Shown: positions 11,385-24,215, numbered from the stretch's first letter. The stretch is DNA of 64,000 nucleotides from Dioscorea cayenensis subsp. rotundata (GCF_009730915.1 NC_052490.1:31620625-31684624); one strand, 5' to 3'. Numbers and translations are program-made. Notes: generated by a model from the letters alone, not told the origin.

Positions 11385-12135
11385 TCATATCTGGAAAAAC
11401 TACACAGACCTTGTAAGTAAAAATAAAAAAAAAATTTATATTAAAAAATTAAAAAGAAAATTTTATGTTTGGAAAAACTACACGCAACTTACAGGAAAAT
11501 AAAAATTTGTTCGTAATTGCAAAAGTAATAATAAAAACTGAAAATGAACAAAAAGTTCCTTCAAAATTCAGGCATTCACAAAAAAACCCCATGACTTTGA
11601 GTATTCCCAAAAGATCCTTTCTTTTTCTGACAGGTTATTTTTCAGACCTTTCTGACATAAAGGTAACAGATGTTAATTGGGCTGGCTCTCAGTTTTTAAG
11701 CGAAAATACCAAATTTCAAGTTGAAACCCATAATTATAAGCGGAAAAGTCAAATTTTAAACGCAAATGTGCTATATGTTAAGTGAAAACTTATGTAGTTA
11801 AGCGAAAACACTAAATTTTAAGCGGAAACTCATAATTTTAAGCGGAAAAATCAAATTTTAAATGCAACTGTGCTATATGTTAAGTGAAAACTTATGTGGT
11901 TAAACAAAAACACGCAATGTTAAATGGAAACTATATATTTTTAAGCGGAAAATACATGTTGTAAAATAAAATAAACTAACGGAGTAAGCTGCATTAATTG
12001 AAAAGTACACTGTAAGGATTGAAAAGTAAGCTGTTAAAAAAATGAAGGACTGTCTGGCAAATTCAAATGTCAGAGAGTCTGTTTGGGATATTTTGAAACT
12101 TTCAGGGATTAAAAAATAATTTTTTCTAATAAAAA
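11385..12135. mobile_element. Non-coding element with 'TTTTAAGCGGAAA' motif array
   Basis: The outer parts carry inverted segments resembling 'aaaaactacacrnaccttgtaag' on the left and 'gaaactttcagggattaaaaaata' on the right, like the ends of the elements at 940-2285 and 29868-30962. The interior at 11690-11960 holds about a dozen short motifs of the form TTAAGYGGAAA at 20-30-bp spacing, partly arranged as a ~100-bp duplication ('gtgctatatgttaagtgaaaac' occurs twice). No transposase. Boundaries are approximate. Confidence 0.5.
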
Positions 12136-12439
12136 AATAAAAATAAAAAAACCGAAACTGTATGGGACCTCTAAGTTATTTTTCCTTCTTTACAACAATG
12201 GAAACATCACCGCAAAATAAGACTTCCATGGTACTAGGTTCCTTTTAAGTTGCAAAATGCTGCCAATAAAATATGCAGAGAATGTTAAATTAATAATAAT
12301 ATAAAAAAAAATAATGCTGGTTTGAGACTATAGATCACTTGACTTCGATTGTGGCTTCTTCCCGTTCAGACTAAGCCATGCCAACCAAAACAAGAGGAAT
12401 GGAAAAACCGCATCGGTTATAAAATACCGTGTGATGGTA

Positions 12440-12815
12440 ATTTTTTTTAGACTTCCTCCTTTTTTTTATTTGTTATGCTTTGGAAATATTTCTTTGTTCA
12501 GTTTTTACTTATCATATTAAAAATTTTGGAAATATTTTTTTATTCATTTTTACTTATCATATTAAAAAATTTATGCAGTATTAAATAGTTTTTTTCTAAA
12601 TTTACTTTTTAATTTAATGTACTTATATAATTTTTAATAAATTATAATTAACTAAACATTAAATGATATACTCCACTTAGTGGAGTTTTAAATAGGATTA
12701 GTTTTGAAAAGTAATGGAATTTTTTTCTAAAGTATAAGTAATTAACTAATTTTAACCAATTTTTTTTAATTGATATGAATTAGGTAAATATGACAAATAA
12801 AAGAGAACTAAAAAA
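12440..12815. mobile_element. Stowaway-like MITE, worn copy
   Basis: The left part 'cttcctcctttttttt' and 'tttacttatcatat', and the right part 'gtaaatatgacaaataaaagag', are degraded inverted ends of the type CTYCNTCCGTTC...TTACTTGTCA. The body ('taaatttactttttaatttaatgtactt', 'ccacttagtggagttttaaata') is clearly homologous to the MITE at 62943-63266. A partial duplication sits at its left end. Confidence 0.7.
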
Positions 12816-15245
12816 ATATTATTTAAATATAAATGAATTATCCTAGTCCTAGCTACACTTCTACTGTAGAAGTGGTGCATAAATTTTTTTTCTATAATAA
12901 CAATAAAACTTAAGGGATTAAATTGGCTAAAAATACGAAGCAATAATAATTAGAAAGTGAGGATTGAACCCCCCTAATTTTTAAAAAATATAACAAAATA
13001 AAAACACCAAACTCAAGGAGAACTGTATTACATCACTAGCAATGCATGTGGTAAAATTGAAGATTTTAAACTAAAATGTGTATTTGAGTTTTTTTTTTTT
13101 AATAAAAAAGGTGAAGTTTGTAAACCATATAATTATTAGAATAAAAGGGCAAGTTGGAGGAGATTAATCCCGATGAGAAAAAGCCTTAATTTTACAGAGA
13201 GTTTGTTGTTTGCTCTTGAAAGTTCCTAACAAACTCTAGAGTCGCCATTCTAATTCCGATGTTTGGTGGGAGCTTTATGTTTCTAATGTCTAATTTGCCT
13301 CTTTACTTTTTTTTTTATTATTTGTTTTCCTATTAGTTGTTGTCTACTGTCAAGTATCTCCACTTGTGATAGACTTGTGATTTTGTTTAGTTTACCTTTT
13401 CTCGTATTTTTTTTGTTCTTTAATTCAATTGTGGCTTTTACTCTCGTGTTTCTTTTTCTATATATATATATATATATTTATTTTCATTTTTTTCAATTGT
13501 GTTAGAAAAAACATATACAATACTAAAGCAAAAAAAAATCTAGATGGTATAATTTATAAGACTAAAAAAAATAATAAGAGCAAGTGTAAAAAAACAGTTG
13601 CTCATCAAGGTGACTCTTGAGTGTCGTTATCTCTCCCTCATATGAGGTATTGCTTCTTTATCCTTAATAAATTTAAAGCTCTTTTTCATTTGATTTTTAT
13701 TTTTTTTTCTTTTGGGTGATTTATTTTGGAGGAAACAATTAACGAAATAAGATATATTGAATGTTTAGGGTATGATTAAATTCAATTGTTATTATAACCT
13801 CAGTGATTCAATATGAAGCAAGAGATTATTTGAATGAGACTTCAAACCACATTAAAGTTGTTAATTGAATCAAGAGATAATTCACTAATGCATTCAATCT
13901 TAAAAAATAAAAAATTGTTGCATTTTCTTCTTCAAAAGAAATTGTCAGGAGACAAAGCATAACCTAGTGGTTTTCTACTTTATATTTCAGTGGTCTTGAC
14001 TTCAAAACTTTTCCAACACAATGCAACAAAAATAAAAAGGTGCTTGTTGTCAATTTATAAAAAAAAAAAAATTATCAATGTTTTTTAAAAACTAATCAAA
14101 AAAATAGGACGCAACTCTCCATTGATAAAAATTAAAAATCACTAATCAAGAAAGGTGTTAAACTATAAAAGAATTGATGATTATAATATTGTTAATTTTT
14201 TTATAAAAAATAAATCAAGAAATAAAATATTACACATCATAAATTTTTTAATTAGTTTTTGATAATATGGATAAATCACCCCTCAATAATTAAGTAAAAA
14301 AATATAAAAAAAAGTGTAAAACTAAGAACGAATGGAAGTTTCTAATTTTAATAGATATTGTTGATTTTAAAAATTATTATTATCTAGTGTATCAGGTAAA
14401 TAAATCTTTCGTACAAGTAAATTAAAATAAATTATGAATAAAATCTGATCATACCAAGTAAAATTTTTTATTAAATGTAAACAATTCATGGGGTCACTCT
14501 ATTGTTAGAGAAGCGCCACAAAATGTGCTAGATACACAAACCATAGAGCCCAAGGCATTGCCCATATATATTAAAAGTCCATATATATAAATATACATAT
14601 AAGAAAAATCCTTTTAAGGATTATGGTAGGGTTAAGATATGATTTTTCATACATAATTAATTCCAAGGCATTTAGAATTGAAATGCTCTCACAAAAAAGG
14701 TGATAGATTGTACATTAGAACCACAAGGCACGGCAAGTGTGATTAGATAGGTATATCATGTTAATTATTTAGTCCCAAAAAATTCATTCTAAACCAGTAA
14801 AAAGCCAGCCCAAAGAGACTTCGGTTAGGGCCTAAATAAACTCACAAGCTTTAGGTCTCCGAACGTGTAGAAAATGTCAACCAGATTGGGCCACTCTCAC
14901 GTCTTCATCACTCCACTTTGACCAAAAGTTCCAAACAAGCAAAGGTCCATTTCATTGAAGTTTGAACAACCAATAACCTTGTCCAAACCCTGTTATTCAT
15001 TAATCATCTCCAAACCCCATCCGTGTAAGCGCACTGAACCGAATCACAAAACAAACCAAGACCGCGTCTTTAATTCCACACTAACGACATCATAACTAGT
15101 ATTTCACAAACAATTCCACAAACCAAACCATACAATTATCAATTCCGTGGTCAATCATCCAAAATACTTTTAACTACATCATCACAACCAAGACACGTTC
15201 AAACTCCACTTTTTTTTTAATCCCCCCTCCAACTCTCCAAACCCA
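12816..15245. other. AT-rich intergenic
   Basis: No gene. 13455-13478 is an (AT)n run. At 13940-14020 'cataacctagtgg' and 'cttgacttcaaaac' could be a very worn SINE head; I do not press this. Confidence 0.4.
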
Positions 15246-15247
15246 CC

Positions 15248-15255
15248 TTTATAAG
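15248..15255 (+). promoter_or_regulatory. TATA box of the LEA_2 gene
   Basis: TTTATAAG. The expected transcription start, about 30 bp downstream, falls near 15280, at or after the first in-frame ATG (15279). This favours the next ATG at 15336 as the start codon. Confidence 0.6.
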
Positions 15256-15335
15256 CAAGAAAAAATTATATCACTAAAATGAATCAACAAACACAAGCTG
15301 TGAGCAAGCCACCCAAGAGAGATCGATCGATAGTA

Positions 15336-16061
15336 ATGTCTTTAGAGAAGGAAGAGCAAGTGAAGCCATTAGCGCTAAACCCAGCGTTAGCCGTATCACC
15401 AACGGTGCACCCGATCGGTCACAGCCACGATGAAGAGGCCGCACGTTGGTGGAAATCATCACAATACCTCCGCAAACGCCGTTGCTTCATCTGGTGCTGC
15501 GGGTGTTGCGGTGCGCTCGTTGTTATCCTCGGTGTAATCATCCTCATTCTCGCACTCACGCTCTTCAAAGTCAAAGACCCCAGGCTCACCATGAACTCCA
15601 TCCACATCGACACGCTCAACTTCGGGTCACGCGATGTCAACGACCCGACCAACCTGGCCGACCAGATATCTTTCAACGCGACGCTCAGGGCCGACATATC
15701 GCTCAAGAACCCGAACATAGCTTCGTTCAAGTTCGACAAAAGCACGACCATGTTCTATTACCAGGGCGAGACGGTCGGGGTAGCGTACGCGCCTGATGGT
15801 AACATCGGGTCGCACTCGACCGCGAGGATGAACGTGACGGTGGACGTGATGGCTGATCAGGTGGCCAAAACAAGGTTCAATTTCAGCTTGGTTGGAACAA
15901 GTGTGAATTTGACTAGTTTTACCGACATATATGGGAGAGTTAATGTTTGGGGGATTTATAAGCGTGATATTGAGATATTGCTTAATTGTTCAATGACTGT
16001 GGATCTTAATATTGTTGGTCAGGATGCGAAGAACAAGGTTTGTCAAGCAAATGTTCGGTGA
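15336..16061 (+). CDS. LEA_2 / NDR1-HIN1-like membrane protein
   Basis: Single-exon 241-aa protein (260 aa if the ATG at 15279 is used). After a hydrophilic cytosolic head come basic residues and a cysteine-rich entry (RKRRCFIWCCGCCGA), one transmembrane helix (VVILGVIILILALTLF) and the hallmark FKVKDP. The rest is a LEA_2 beta-sandwich with NxT/S sites (NVTV, NFS, NLTS). Such proteins sit in the plasma membrane or ER; some act in pathogen response, others in desiccation. I chose 15336 because 'MSLEKEEQVKPLA' matches the usual family N-terminus and because the TATA box leaves no leader for the upstream ATG. The coding part is GC-rich in its middle. Confidence 0.9.
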   Translation: MSLEKEEQVKPLALNPALAVSPTVHPIGHSHDEEAARWWKSSQYLRKRRCFIWCCGCCGALVVILGVIILILALTLFKVKDPRLTMNSIHIDTLNFGSRDVNDPTNLADQISFNATLRADISLKNPNIASFKFDKSTTMFYYQGETVGVAYAPDGNIGSHSTARMNVTVDVMADQVAKTRFNFSLVGTSVNLTSFTDIYGRVNVWGIYKRDIEILLNCSMTVDLNIVGQDAKNKVCQANVR

Positions 16062-16364
16062 ATCTCAGTGATAGCTTGCTGTTAGCAACGCAGCGTCTGT
16101 TGTCACTGTATATGTTAATTTGTATATGTTTTCAGAGTGTTTTTTGGAGTTTGAATGTATTTAATTTGGGTTTTTTGTTTCTTGAATGAAAGTCAATAGC
16201 GAATGAAATTCCGTGAAGTTTCCTGAACACAGATGGGTTTGGTCAGAATAATAATTTTCTTAGATGAGAAGAAGGGGAGGGGATAAGTGGGGTTGAGCGT
16301 GCTTTTTAAAAAAAGACCAGTATTCTAGAAGCTCTTTTCAGTTGACTTTGCAGGTTCGTTTTGG

Positions 16365-16365
16365 A

Positions 16366-16420
<55 letters not shown>
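16365..16420 (+). repeat. (ATT)n microsatellite
   Basis: About 18 uninterrupted ATT units, 300 bp after the LEA_2 stop; likely length-polymorphic. Confidence 0.95.
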
Positions 16421-16423
<3 letters not shown>

Positions 16424-18482
16424 AGGCATACGTATATATATACACACATTAAAGTTGGATGTATGACAGTTCTGCTGAGGAGGTTGAATGTATCCGTGTA
16501 CTTACATCATTATCATGCAAAAATTATATATGTGGGTGTCTGTGTGCATGTGTAATATGTACATACATACACAAGTGAGTGTATGTATATATGTATGTAT
16601 ATTTTCTCATTTTATCTTTAATATCTTTTTCTATTTGTATAATTTTCCTTTTAAAATATCAAAAAATCTTTGAAAATATTTTAATTTATTCCGCACTAAA
16701 ATAATATATATGCATATTTAAATTATATATATATATATTTAAATTTATTATTTTCAAGATCAATTTCACTAATATAATTTTTTATAATATTATCTTATTT
16801 ATCAAATTCAGATACTTTTATATTAGTATTCTTTATCTTATTAATTCCTTGATTAATAATTTATAAAAAAAATTAATTAGCGGTGAACTCCAATGGATAA
16901 ATCATTTGTTCTCACGAAGCAAGCTTATAGTGGATAAAGATATGAAGTCCCCTCATAAACAAGGTATCATAAATGGTCCTTGTATAAAAGTAGATTTGTA
17001 ATCCAATCTTTTTGTTGTAAGATGAGAGTGCACGGCTGAATGATTAATTCTCAGTTATACACTATTACATTTGTCACATTTGTCAAAATAAAATTACTCA
17101 AATGCATCACTGCTCATGCCAAGACTATATTGTACTGGCACAAATAAATTCCTAAAAAGTTATAAAAAATCATTATATCTAGTTAAATAAAAAAGAAAAG
17201 ATGAAGAAAAAAAGAACCAAAAGCCTTTGATCCAGCAGTATTAGCCCCACTGTTTTTGGGTGTATCACATTTGTGTGAAAAATTGGAGGAAATTGTTGGT
17301 ACAATGTAACAAGTCACTGCTTGTGATAAAACTTGGACACAGTGACCCCCTTTTAAGAATTCAAACCTTAATATTGTTCAACAAGAGCGATCTACAGGTT
17401 ATTTAAATTAACAGCGTACTCCAAGTGGGGTGATGTTACATTAAATGGGAAGGAAAATAAACCTCATCAACAATTGAACTTCATTAATTGTTTCTCTTGG
17501 TGAAAATAAGAACTTTCAAAACTCCAGCCGCAAGCAAGACACCGGCCAGCCAACAACCTTGATTAACCCTTTCAATGAGACGCACATGAAGTGCTGGAGA
17601 TTCAAAGCAAGCTAATTAAAGAGCAATCAATTCAAGCAAAGGAAATCAATACTAGTTTTTAAAACAATCTTTGATTAGTTAATTAACAATTAGAATCAAA
17701 CACTTTTGTGACTTTGTCCCATGTGTTTTTTTTTTCAGAGGAACCTCTAGGCCAAGGATGTCAACATGATTAGCCATGATACCATAATCTAAGAAGTAAG
17801 AAACAGACAACCCCACTTCCATCCATTTCCATGAAACTCCCCAAAAATTCTTTTTCTCCCATTCCCAGTTCTCAAGGAAAAGCTGAAAACCTCCATTGAG
17901 TGTTTCTCTAACTGTGATTTGAAAAAGCAAAAACCAGAACACGCCATGGTGCCATCATGGTTACAAGTCAATTAAAGCTGATAACAATAACAATGGTAAA
18001 AGTTATACTGATAACACCGAATCAAGAAGGCATTTGAGCATTGGATTCGCTGCTACCCGAGTTCAATGCTTGGGGGACCCAACAAGCATGCATAGTTTAT
18101 TCAACGGCATTAAAGAAGAAGACAAAGAACACAAGTGAAAAGAAATGAGAGAAAAGATTAATGTCACTCTTTCATCCATCTTCATTTAACCTGAAAAGAG
18201 CACAGGCACATTATTCAAATGAGTAAAGAATACTTGGCTGAGTAGCAGCGTTTCCAAAGAAGTGAGAATCTTTGAGATACAAGCATCAGAGAAACCATCA
18301 CTGTTATGTATTTGTCTTTCACTCACAAACTCACTCGCTCACTCAACTGTAATTACAAGTCAATAAAGAAAGAGACAAACTGGGCACAGAGTTCTAAAAA
18401 GAAAAGGATCACCACATTAGAAGAAGAGTAACATATAAAGTAATCATTTTCTCTTTTCTTTTTTTTTTTCCTTTTCCTTTCG
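16421..18482. other. Intergenic, nothing recognised
   Basis: Dinucleotide-rich at 16430-16740, otherwise unique A/T-rich sequence and the probable 3' flank of the MAKR gene. No gene seen. Confidence 0.5.
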
Positions 18483-19467
18483 TTAATGCAAATCAACTTT
18501 TGTTTCAGCTTTGCATGTCTCTTGTCTTCCATTACCAGGATCACTATTAGATCTCACAAGTGGTAGCTCCGCAGCTGAAAAAGGAAAACAATTAATCAAA
18601 AAACATAGAAAATGAACACTAAAAACTCAAACTTTTCAAGTAGAGTAGCAAGTGAGCACCTTTTTCAGCATTGAAGGAACGTTTGCAGTGAGCGATGGCA
18701 CTCTGGATCCCATCCTGCTGCTGCAACAGTGAGTCATCACGCCGGCGAGGTGGTGAACGGACGGCGGCCACCGTGGCCGACGCTGACCGAGACTTTCCGA
18801 GACGCCGGTTCACTGTTTTCAATCCGAATGGTGGTGGGTCTCCATCAGAACCAGGCTTGGAAACAGATGAAACTGAACCAACTTGTCCTGAAAACCTCAA
18901 CTTCTTGATCTTGCTAAGATACTTTTGCAACACTTCCTTAGCGAACTTCTTATCATCTGTTGCAGCAGCAGCAGCAGCAGCAGTGGATTCACTGTTACTG
19001 TTGTTGTTCTTAGAACTGGTGTCCCTAGTGAAGAGTGACACAAGAGGAACCTCCTCAACTTTAAACCTGACAAACATCTTCTTGTTGTCGTTGTTGTCGT
19101 TGTTGAGTTGGTGTTTGGGAGAAGAAGCAGAGGTTTTGGGTTTCTTAGAGCCTAACATGAAAACACGGAACTTGGTGGCAGACTTGAGAAGAGAAACAGC
19201 GAACTGAGGCTTAGAGTTAGACTCAGAGGATGAGAAAACAAGCGAAGAGGTTTCTAAATCACAAAGAGCAGCAGCAGTAGCATCATCATCAGAGTCCTTG
19301 CAAGAGTCCTCATCTGGAACGGAGAACTCCAGGTCTATAAAAGGGCCTTCATCATCACCATCTCCATCGTCATCTTCTTGAAGGATGGTACTGGCAATGG
19401 TAGTGCGTGAGACCTTGGTAGTGCTAGCACGCCATTGCTTGAGCATGGTCAGTGAGTCCATGGCCAT
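18483..19467 (-). CDS. Membrane-associated kinase regulator (MAKR)
   Basis: Two exons: 19467-18660 and 18574-18483, with an 85-bp GT-AG intron (18659-18575). The spliced product is 299 aa. MAKRs are plant plasma-membrane adaptors related to BKI1 that bind receptor kinases in brassinosteroid or peptide signalling. Seen here: N-terminal FIDLEF motif after an acidic stretch, a Ser/Asn-rich disordered middle with a poly-Ala run, a basic patch (YLSKIKKLRF) suited to binding acidic lipids, then 'RRRDDSLLQQQDGIQSAIAHCKRSFN', and in exon 2 the conserved tail ELPLVRSNSDP. Without splicing the frame ends early and loses this tail. Subfamily number is not assigned. Confidence 0.9.
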
Positions 19468-22368
19468 GATTCAGTGAGTCCATACTGAGGATGGAAATGA
19501 GGCTTTTGATGGGACCTGGAAAGGAAGGAGCTCACGTGATGCTAGTGCTGCACATTGTCAGCAGCTCAAGTGTGTGACTCTGTAGCATTTGGGTTGCTGG
19601 GAAATTTCCACAAAAGTTAAGGGTGAGTAGGTAAAGAAGAAAGATGGCAGTAGAATTTGACTAAAGTCAGCAGTTTTGCTTGGATTAGGAATAGGAACAG
19701 GAAAGGTTGGAAAAGTGGTGATATTTTTACCAAGTCATAGTCCAAGAGAAGCAGGGGAAGTTCAGGAGTGCAATGATTCTGGTTTTGGGTGTGAGAGAAT
19801 AATGTCTTTGTCAGGGGAGAAGGATATGATAAACTCCAAATTTTAATTATGATATCTAAGAAGTTAAGTAGCTTCTGAAAAAGGCTATGGTAGCCACCAA
19901 TGGGGATTTTAAACAAATGGTGGAGACCACTGACCACACTTGAATAATGTTTATTTTGAATAGGTTTGGTGGCTTATGGTAGTGGTGGGGGTGGGAGAAG
20001 TGTTTGGAAGTTGCATGAAACACATAAAGTTTGAGTTTGAAATTTGGCATAAGAGAAAGCAAAACGTGTTAAAAGGAATTATAAGTTGATTAACAGAATA
20101 GAGACAAAATTGTTTGCACATTGGAACTGGACAAAGGAATAGTTGGTTGATCTTTTAACATCTTCTTCAATTTTTTTGCACACATGTTGTAGTGTAGCAT
20201 GGCCAATGTTTGTCTTTGTTCCGAAATGAAAAAGGAGTTGAGAAACAAAAGATCTGGATGAACACATTATGAGAGGTTATTTCAGTCAACCATTCAATAG
20301 ATCCAACAATGAATGTGGAACACAAATCTTGATGGGAAACAAACTTCAGCTGAGTCATTTTAACAAGTATACATTAATGATACATATTGTCTTGACCCCA
20401 CATTAAGATCTTCATGTTCTTTCTACATGGAAATGCAAGAGGTGAACTTTATATTTGTCTTTGTCCTTCATTTTATAACCATGCTGGTACTATGTTTATT
20501 AATAATGTTCACAGAAGGACCTAGGATGCCAAAACATCCATGAGACTTCTAAGCTTTCAAGAATCTTTCTGGTAGATTTGACTGCTAGTACTATCATTAA
20601 AATTTAGTATTACAACGCAAGCATATCATTATTCCAAAAATCTAAACTATGACAGGGAGGTGGATAAACATGCTTGCTCATAGTAAGCTTAATCTTGAAA
20701 CCAAATAGCAGCATATGCTTCGTAAGAACCAGATTCTAGTATTGTACATGTACTTATTTAAGCCACTCTTAACTGAAAAAAAAGAAAACAAAACAAAACA
20801 AAAGCTCAGAACTTATTCCATTCTAGTGATTGGATGGTGACACAAATCTATAAACAGTAAACATCTTTTTTGTAAGAGTTGCAGCTCTATTCATGCTTGA
20901 TGTACACGCACACACACACACACACAACTTTATTTAAGCTGTCTTACATTTCATCCAGCAGGTCATGCATTACAACCAAAATTTACACATCTATGCCATT
21001 ATTCCATAAAAGTTTTTAAAGATTAAAGCCACTATATATATTATACACACACACACACAGCTCCTCTAATTAAACAAAAAAATTATTTAATTTAGTAGTT
21101 CCAACACCAGTCCACTTGCTGTATCTATCTTCTAATTCATTAGCGTAAAACACCAAGACTTCCTCAGAATCAAGTTAATCAACTAGTCCATTTAATTACA
21201 CGGACACAAGACAAGACACATAGCAGTCCACACAAGTAGTCATAATTGCCAATGCATCTTTCAATTATCTAATCAACTTTTCCTCTCAAGAAAGGTTACA
21301 AGTTTGAGCACATTGCTCTCTCCCCTTGTTCCACACTACTATAACACAAACGTGTGGCCTAGCTTTGCATTTTAGCGGACCAATAATGCACACATCTAAA
21401 GCAATAAGTTCATACCGTCCAGGGCTAGGACACATCATCCCCACACCAATTGTTAGTAAGCCTACATCAGCCTCAGTGGCACCATACTCATATGGATCCC
21501 ACACACACAGTACCCATTTCGCCCAGCCAAATACATTTGTTAGTCCAAGCAGTACACTTTCATAATTCCACTAGAGTAACTAGACAAGCATTTGTGCCAA
21601 ATATTTTTAATGCATCCAAAACCTCTGATGCTATGTCACCCAGCTTGTGTGATTGGGCTGTGTAGAAATGACACACTCTGGGAGGCGTAGCACATTCATA
21701 CCTATAAATAAAGGGTAGAGAGCCAAACTCATAACTCGTCTATATTTATTACTATTTAATCTTTTATATAATAGACTAAACATATCCAAGATTAGGACTT
21801 CTCAATACCCTTATAACATGACATAAACCTACTTAATTGTTGACACATTGATATCATATTGAATGACTAGCTCAGTCACGAGATCATTTATCATTTAGAA
21901 ATATCTTTTTAGAAAAAGTTTATCTTTAATTTGACATCAATCATAGCCTAATAAAAAAAATCAATATATATATATCAAAGCAAACCACCAAACCTGATAA
22001 CCTAAATTTAATAATTTTTTAAATAAATATAGACAAATCACATACCAGGCACGTATAAAAAATTAAATTCTATAATACATGCTTTTCATCTACTTAAACG
22101 GGGGATTCAAATCAATTTTTTCATAAAAATAAATATTTCATAAACAAAATTTTGTAACAATAGGGCAATCAACTGTTTGCTAAGCCTAATACAGTTCCAC
22201 ATATAAACATCGCATCCAATGAGACCATCAATCAAATCAAACATTAAAAGACAAAAAAAAAAGTGCAGAAAGATCATTTGAAATGCATTCAATCACATAA
22301 AAATCTTCGCATTAACAAGAGAACCACATTCAATCACATAAAAATCTTCTCATTAACAAGAGAACCAC

Positions 22369-22405
<37 letters not shown>

Positions 22406-22633
22406 CTCAAAACACACAAAACCTCAAACCGATTAACCCCGATTAAAAAAAAAAATCAATTAAAAAAAAAACAAACGATGATCAATCTTAAAAGCAAAGA
22501 AAATTCATCATGAATCATGCCATATCTACAGTATATAACCTTATATTTACCCAAAAACTAAATAAAAAAAAAAGATAAGTAACAAAGAAACCAAACTAAT
22601 AATTTACAGTGAGATATGATCCATAACTCAGAA
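19468..22633. other. Intergenic, nothing recognised
   Basis: Flanks of the MAKR and ATL genes. Simple repeats: (CA)n at 20908-20927 and 21044-21059. No coding sequence supported. Confidence 0.5.
22287..22404 (+). repeat. 41-bp duplication plus (AAT)n
   Basis: Two adjacent copies of 'ttcaatcacataaaaatctt...aagagaaccacat' (about 22288-22369) run straight into an (AAT)n microsatellite to 22404. All lie downstream of the ATL gene. Confidence 0.85.
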
Positions 22634-23158
22634 TCAGCTCTGGCGGCGTCCGGCGGGGAACTGAGAGAGCGGCACGAGCTCCGATAGCGGTGTAGGGATC
22701 GGCGTCGGCATCGGAGATGATCGGCAAACAGGGCAAGAAGCGTTTAACCTAAGCCAAGCATCAAGGCAAGGAACATGGAAGTAATGCCGGCACTCCGGCA
22801 TCATCCTCAGCGCCTCCCCAACCTTATACTCCCCCAAACAAATAGCGCACGCCGCCTCTCCACCTTTCTCATCGGAGAAAGCGAATTTAGGGTATGAATT
22901 GATGATCGCCGGATCAAGACCGCGGGAGGGGCTTGGAGATCGGTCTGGGGGGCCATCGTCATCGTCGTCGTCGGTGACGAAGATGATGCTGGGGAGGGAG
23001 GGGGCGTGGCGGGGGAGAACAGGAGGGCGGGAGCGGCAGCAGACGTAGGAGGCGAGGAGGAGAGTGGAGAGGAGGACGAGGAAGCAGAGAGCGATGGCGA
23101 TCGCGTAGCCGAGGCCGAGATTGCCGAGATTGCGAAAGAGGAAGGTAGAGCTGGACAT
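22634..23158 (-). CDS. RING-H2 finger E3 ligase, ATL67-like
   Basis: Intronless 174-aa ATL-family ubiquitin ligase. One transmembrane helix (about residues 17-40, AIAIALCFLVLLSTLLLASY), a GLD motif at 80-82 followed by 'INSYPKF', then a complete RING-H2: C104, C107, C123, H125, H128, C131, C142, C145, with the conserved Trp (W135) for E2 contact. It probably sits in a membrane and ubiquitinates unknown targets. An acidic Asp run (63-68) and a Pro/Ser-rich linker lie between helix and GLD. Length and order are typical of ATL59/ATL67-type members. The coding region is strongly GC-rich against AT-rich flanks, common in intronless plant genes. Confidence 0.93.
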   Translation of the reverse strand: MSSSTFLFRNLGNLGLGYAIAIALCFLVLLSTLLLASYVCCRSRPPVLPRHAPSLPSIIFVTDDDDDDGPPDRSPSPSRGLDPAIINSYPKFAFSDEKGGEAACAICLGEYKVGEALRMMPECRHYFHVPCLDAWLRLNASCPVCRSSPMPTPIPTPLSELVPLSQFPAGRRQS

Positions 23159-23990
23159 CTTGGGAAGAAGGTTAGAACAAGGGGGTTTTCAACCATTTTA
23201 AATTTTTAATTTATTATTATTTATTTTTTAAAAAATTAATTGCTTAATTTGAGGAGATGTGGGTAGTGAGAGCATTTAAAGGAAGAGAGGTTATATAGTT
23301 ATGGGAGAGAAGGGACGGAGAGGGAGAAAAGGAGGAAAAGGGTTTGGGTTTTGTTTGAAGATTTAATTAATTTTTATTTATTTAGTAATTTGAATGGGTG
23401 GGACCTGTTACGGAGTCAACTTGGTTGGAAACTAAATGGACGGTTTAATTGGGAGTTGGGTGGCATTTAAGATGGGTATTTAATTTGGGAACTCAACTTG
23501 GTGTGGTCAAGGTCAACTTCTTGGACTTGCTTGGGTTTTTTTTATGCTGATTTTTTTTTTTTTTAATAAATTTCTCTTGGGATTTGGAGAGGGTGTAATT
23601 TATAGTATTATACACTCCACATGTATGTATTTTTAGAACTTTGGAGAATTCATAAATATTGATGGTTGAAGGTTGGAGGTATATGTATTGTTAACTTTGA
23701 AGTTTTTTTTTTAATATAATTTTTATTATAAAGCAGATAAACACACATTTATTAACAAACTGTAGTTAACTTTGAAATTATGTGCATATGTTTATTAAGA
23801 ATGGCAACGATAAATGCTGGTGGGAAACGGGTATTTTGAAAGACAGTGGGCTTTTCAAAACTTTTCAAAAATTCCTTTCTTCTCCTTCTGCTTCTTTATT
23901 TTTTTATTTTTTTATTTTTTAATAAAATTGAATGAATCACTTCTTTAAAAGAAAAAAAAAAAGAAGAAAAAACAGCTTAATTATTTATAT
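23159..23990. other. ATL promoter region and intergenic
   Basis: No gene or clear element. Poly-T and poly-A stretches around 23540-23960. Confidence 0.4.
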
Positions 23991-23994
23991 TTCT

Positions 23995-24215
23995 CTATTT
24001 TTTTTAATAATAGAAGATAATCGTCTTTTTTTATAAATATAAACAGGAACAATACTGGAGACGGGGTGTACAGTATATATAATAGTATAATAATAATATA
24101 AAAATTCCGGGTGAGCAGTATATAAACAGTACCGGATGAGAAATTTGAACCCATGACCTCCCTTTTAAATTTTGATGTCATATCATTGGGCTATTCAATA
24201 GTTGACAATGTTTCT
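23995..24215 (-). mobile_element. tRNA-derived SINE
   Basis: On the minus strand, box-A-like TAGCCCAATGATA is followed about 30 bp on by GGTCATGGGTTCAAATTTC, a good box B, and the element runs to an A-rich tail near 23997. It is about 220 bp. This head is typical of plant TS-like SINEs. TTTCTCT flanks both sides and may be a partial target duplication. Confidence 0.72.

Noticed and set aside
12960-12990. Possible tRNA-like 'attgaaccccc' word
   Set aside because: No partner A box at the right distance and no cloverleaf.
18695-19207. 170-aa plus-strand frame opposite the MAKR gene
   Set aside because: Antisense shadow of the MAKR exon.
22287-22369. CRISPR-like direct repeat
   Set aside because: Only two adjacent copies without spacers in a plant genome; a simple tandem duplication.
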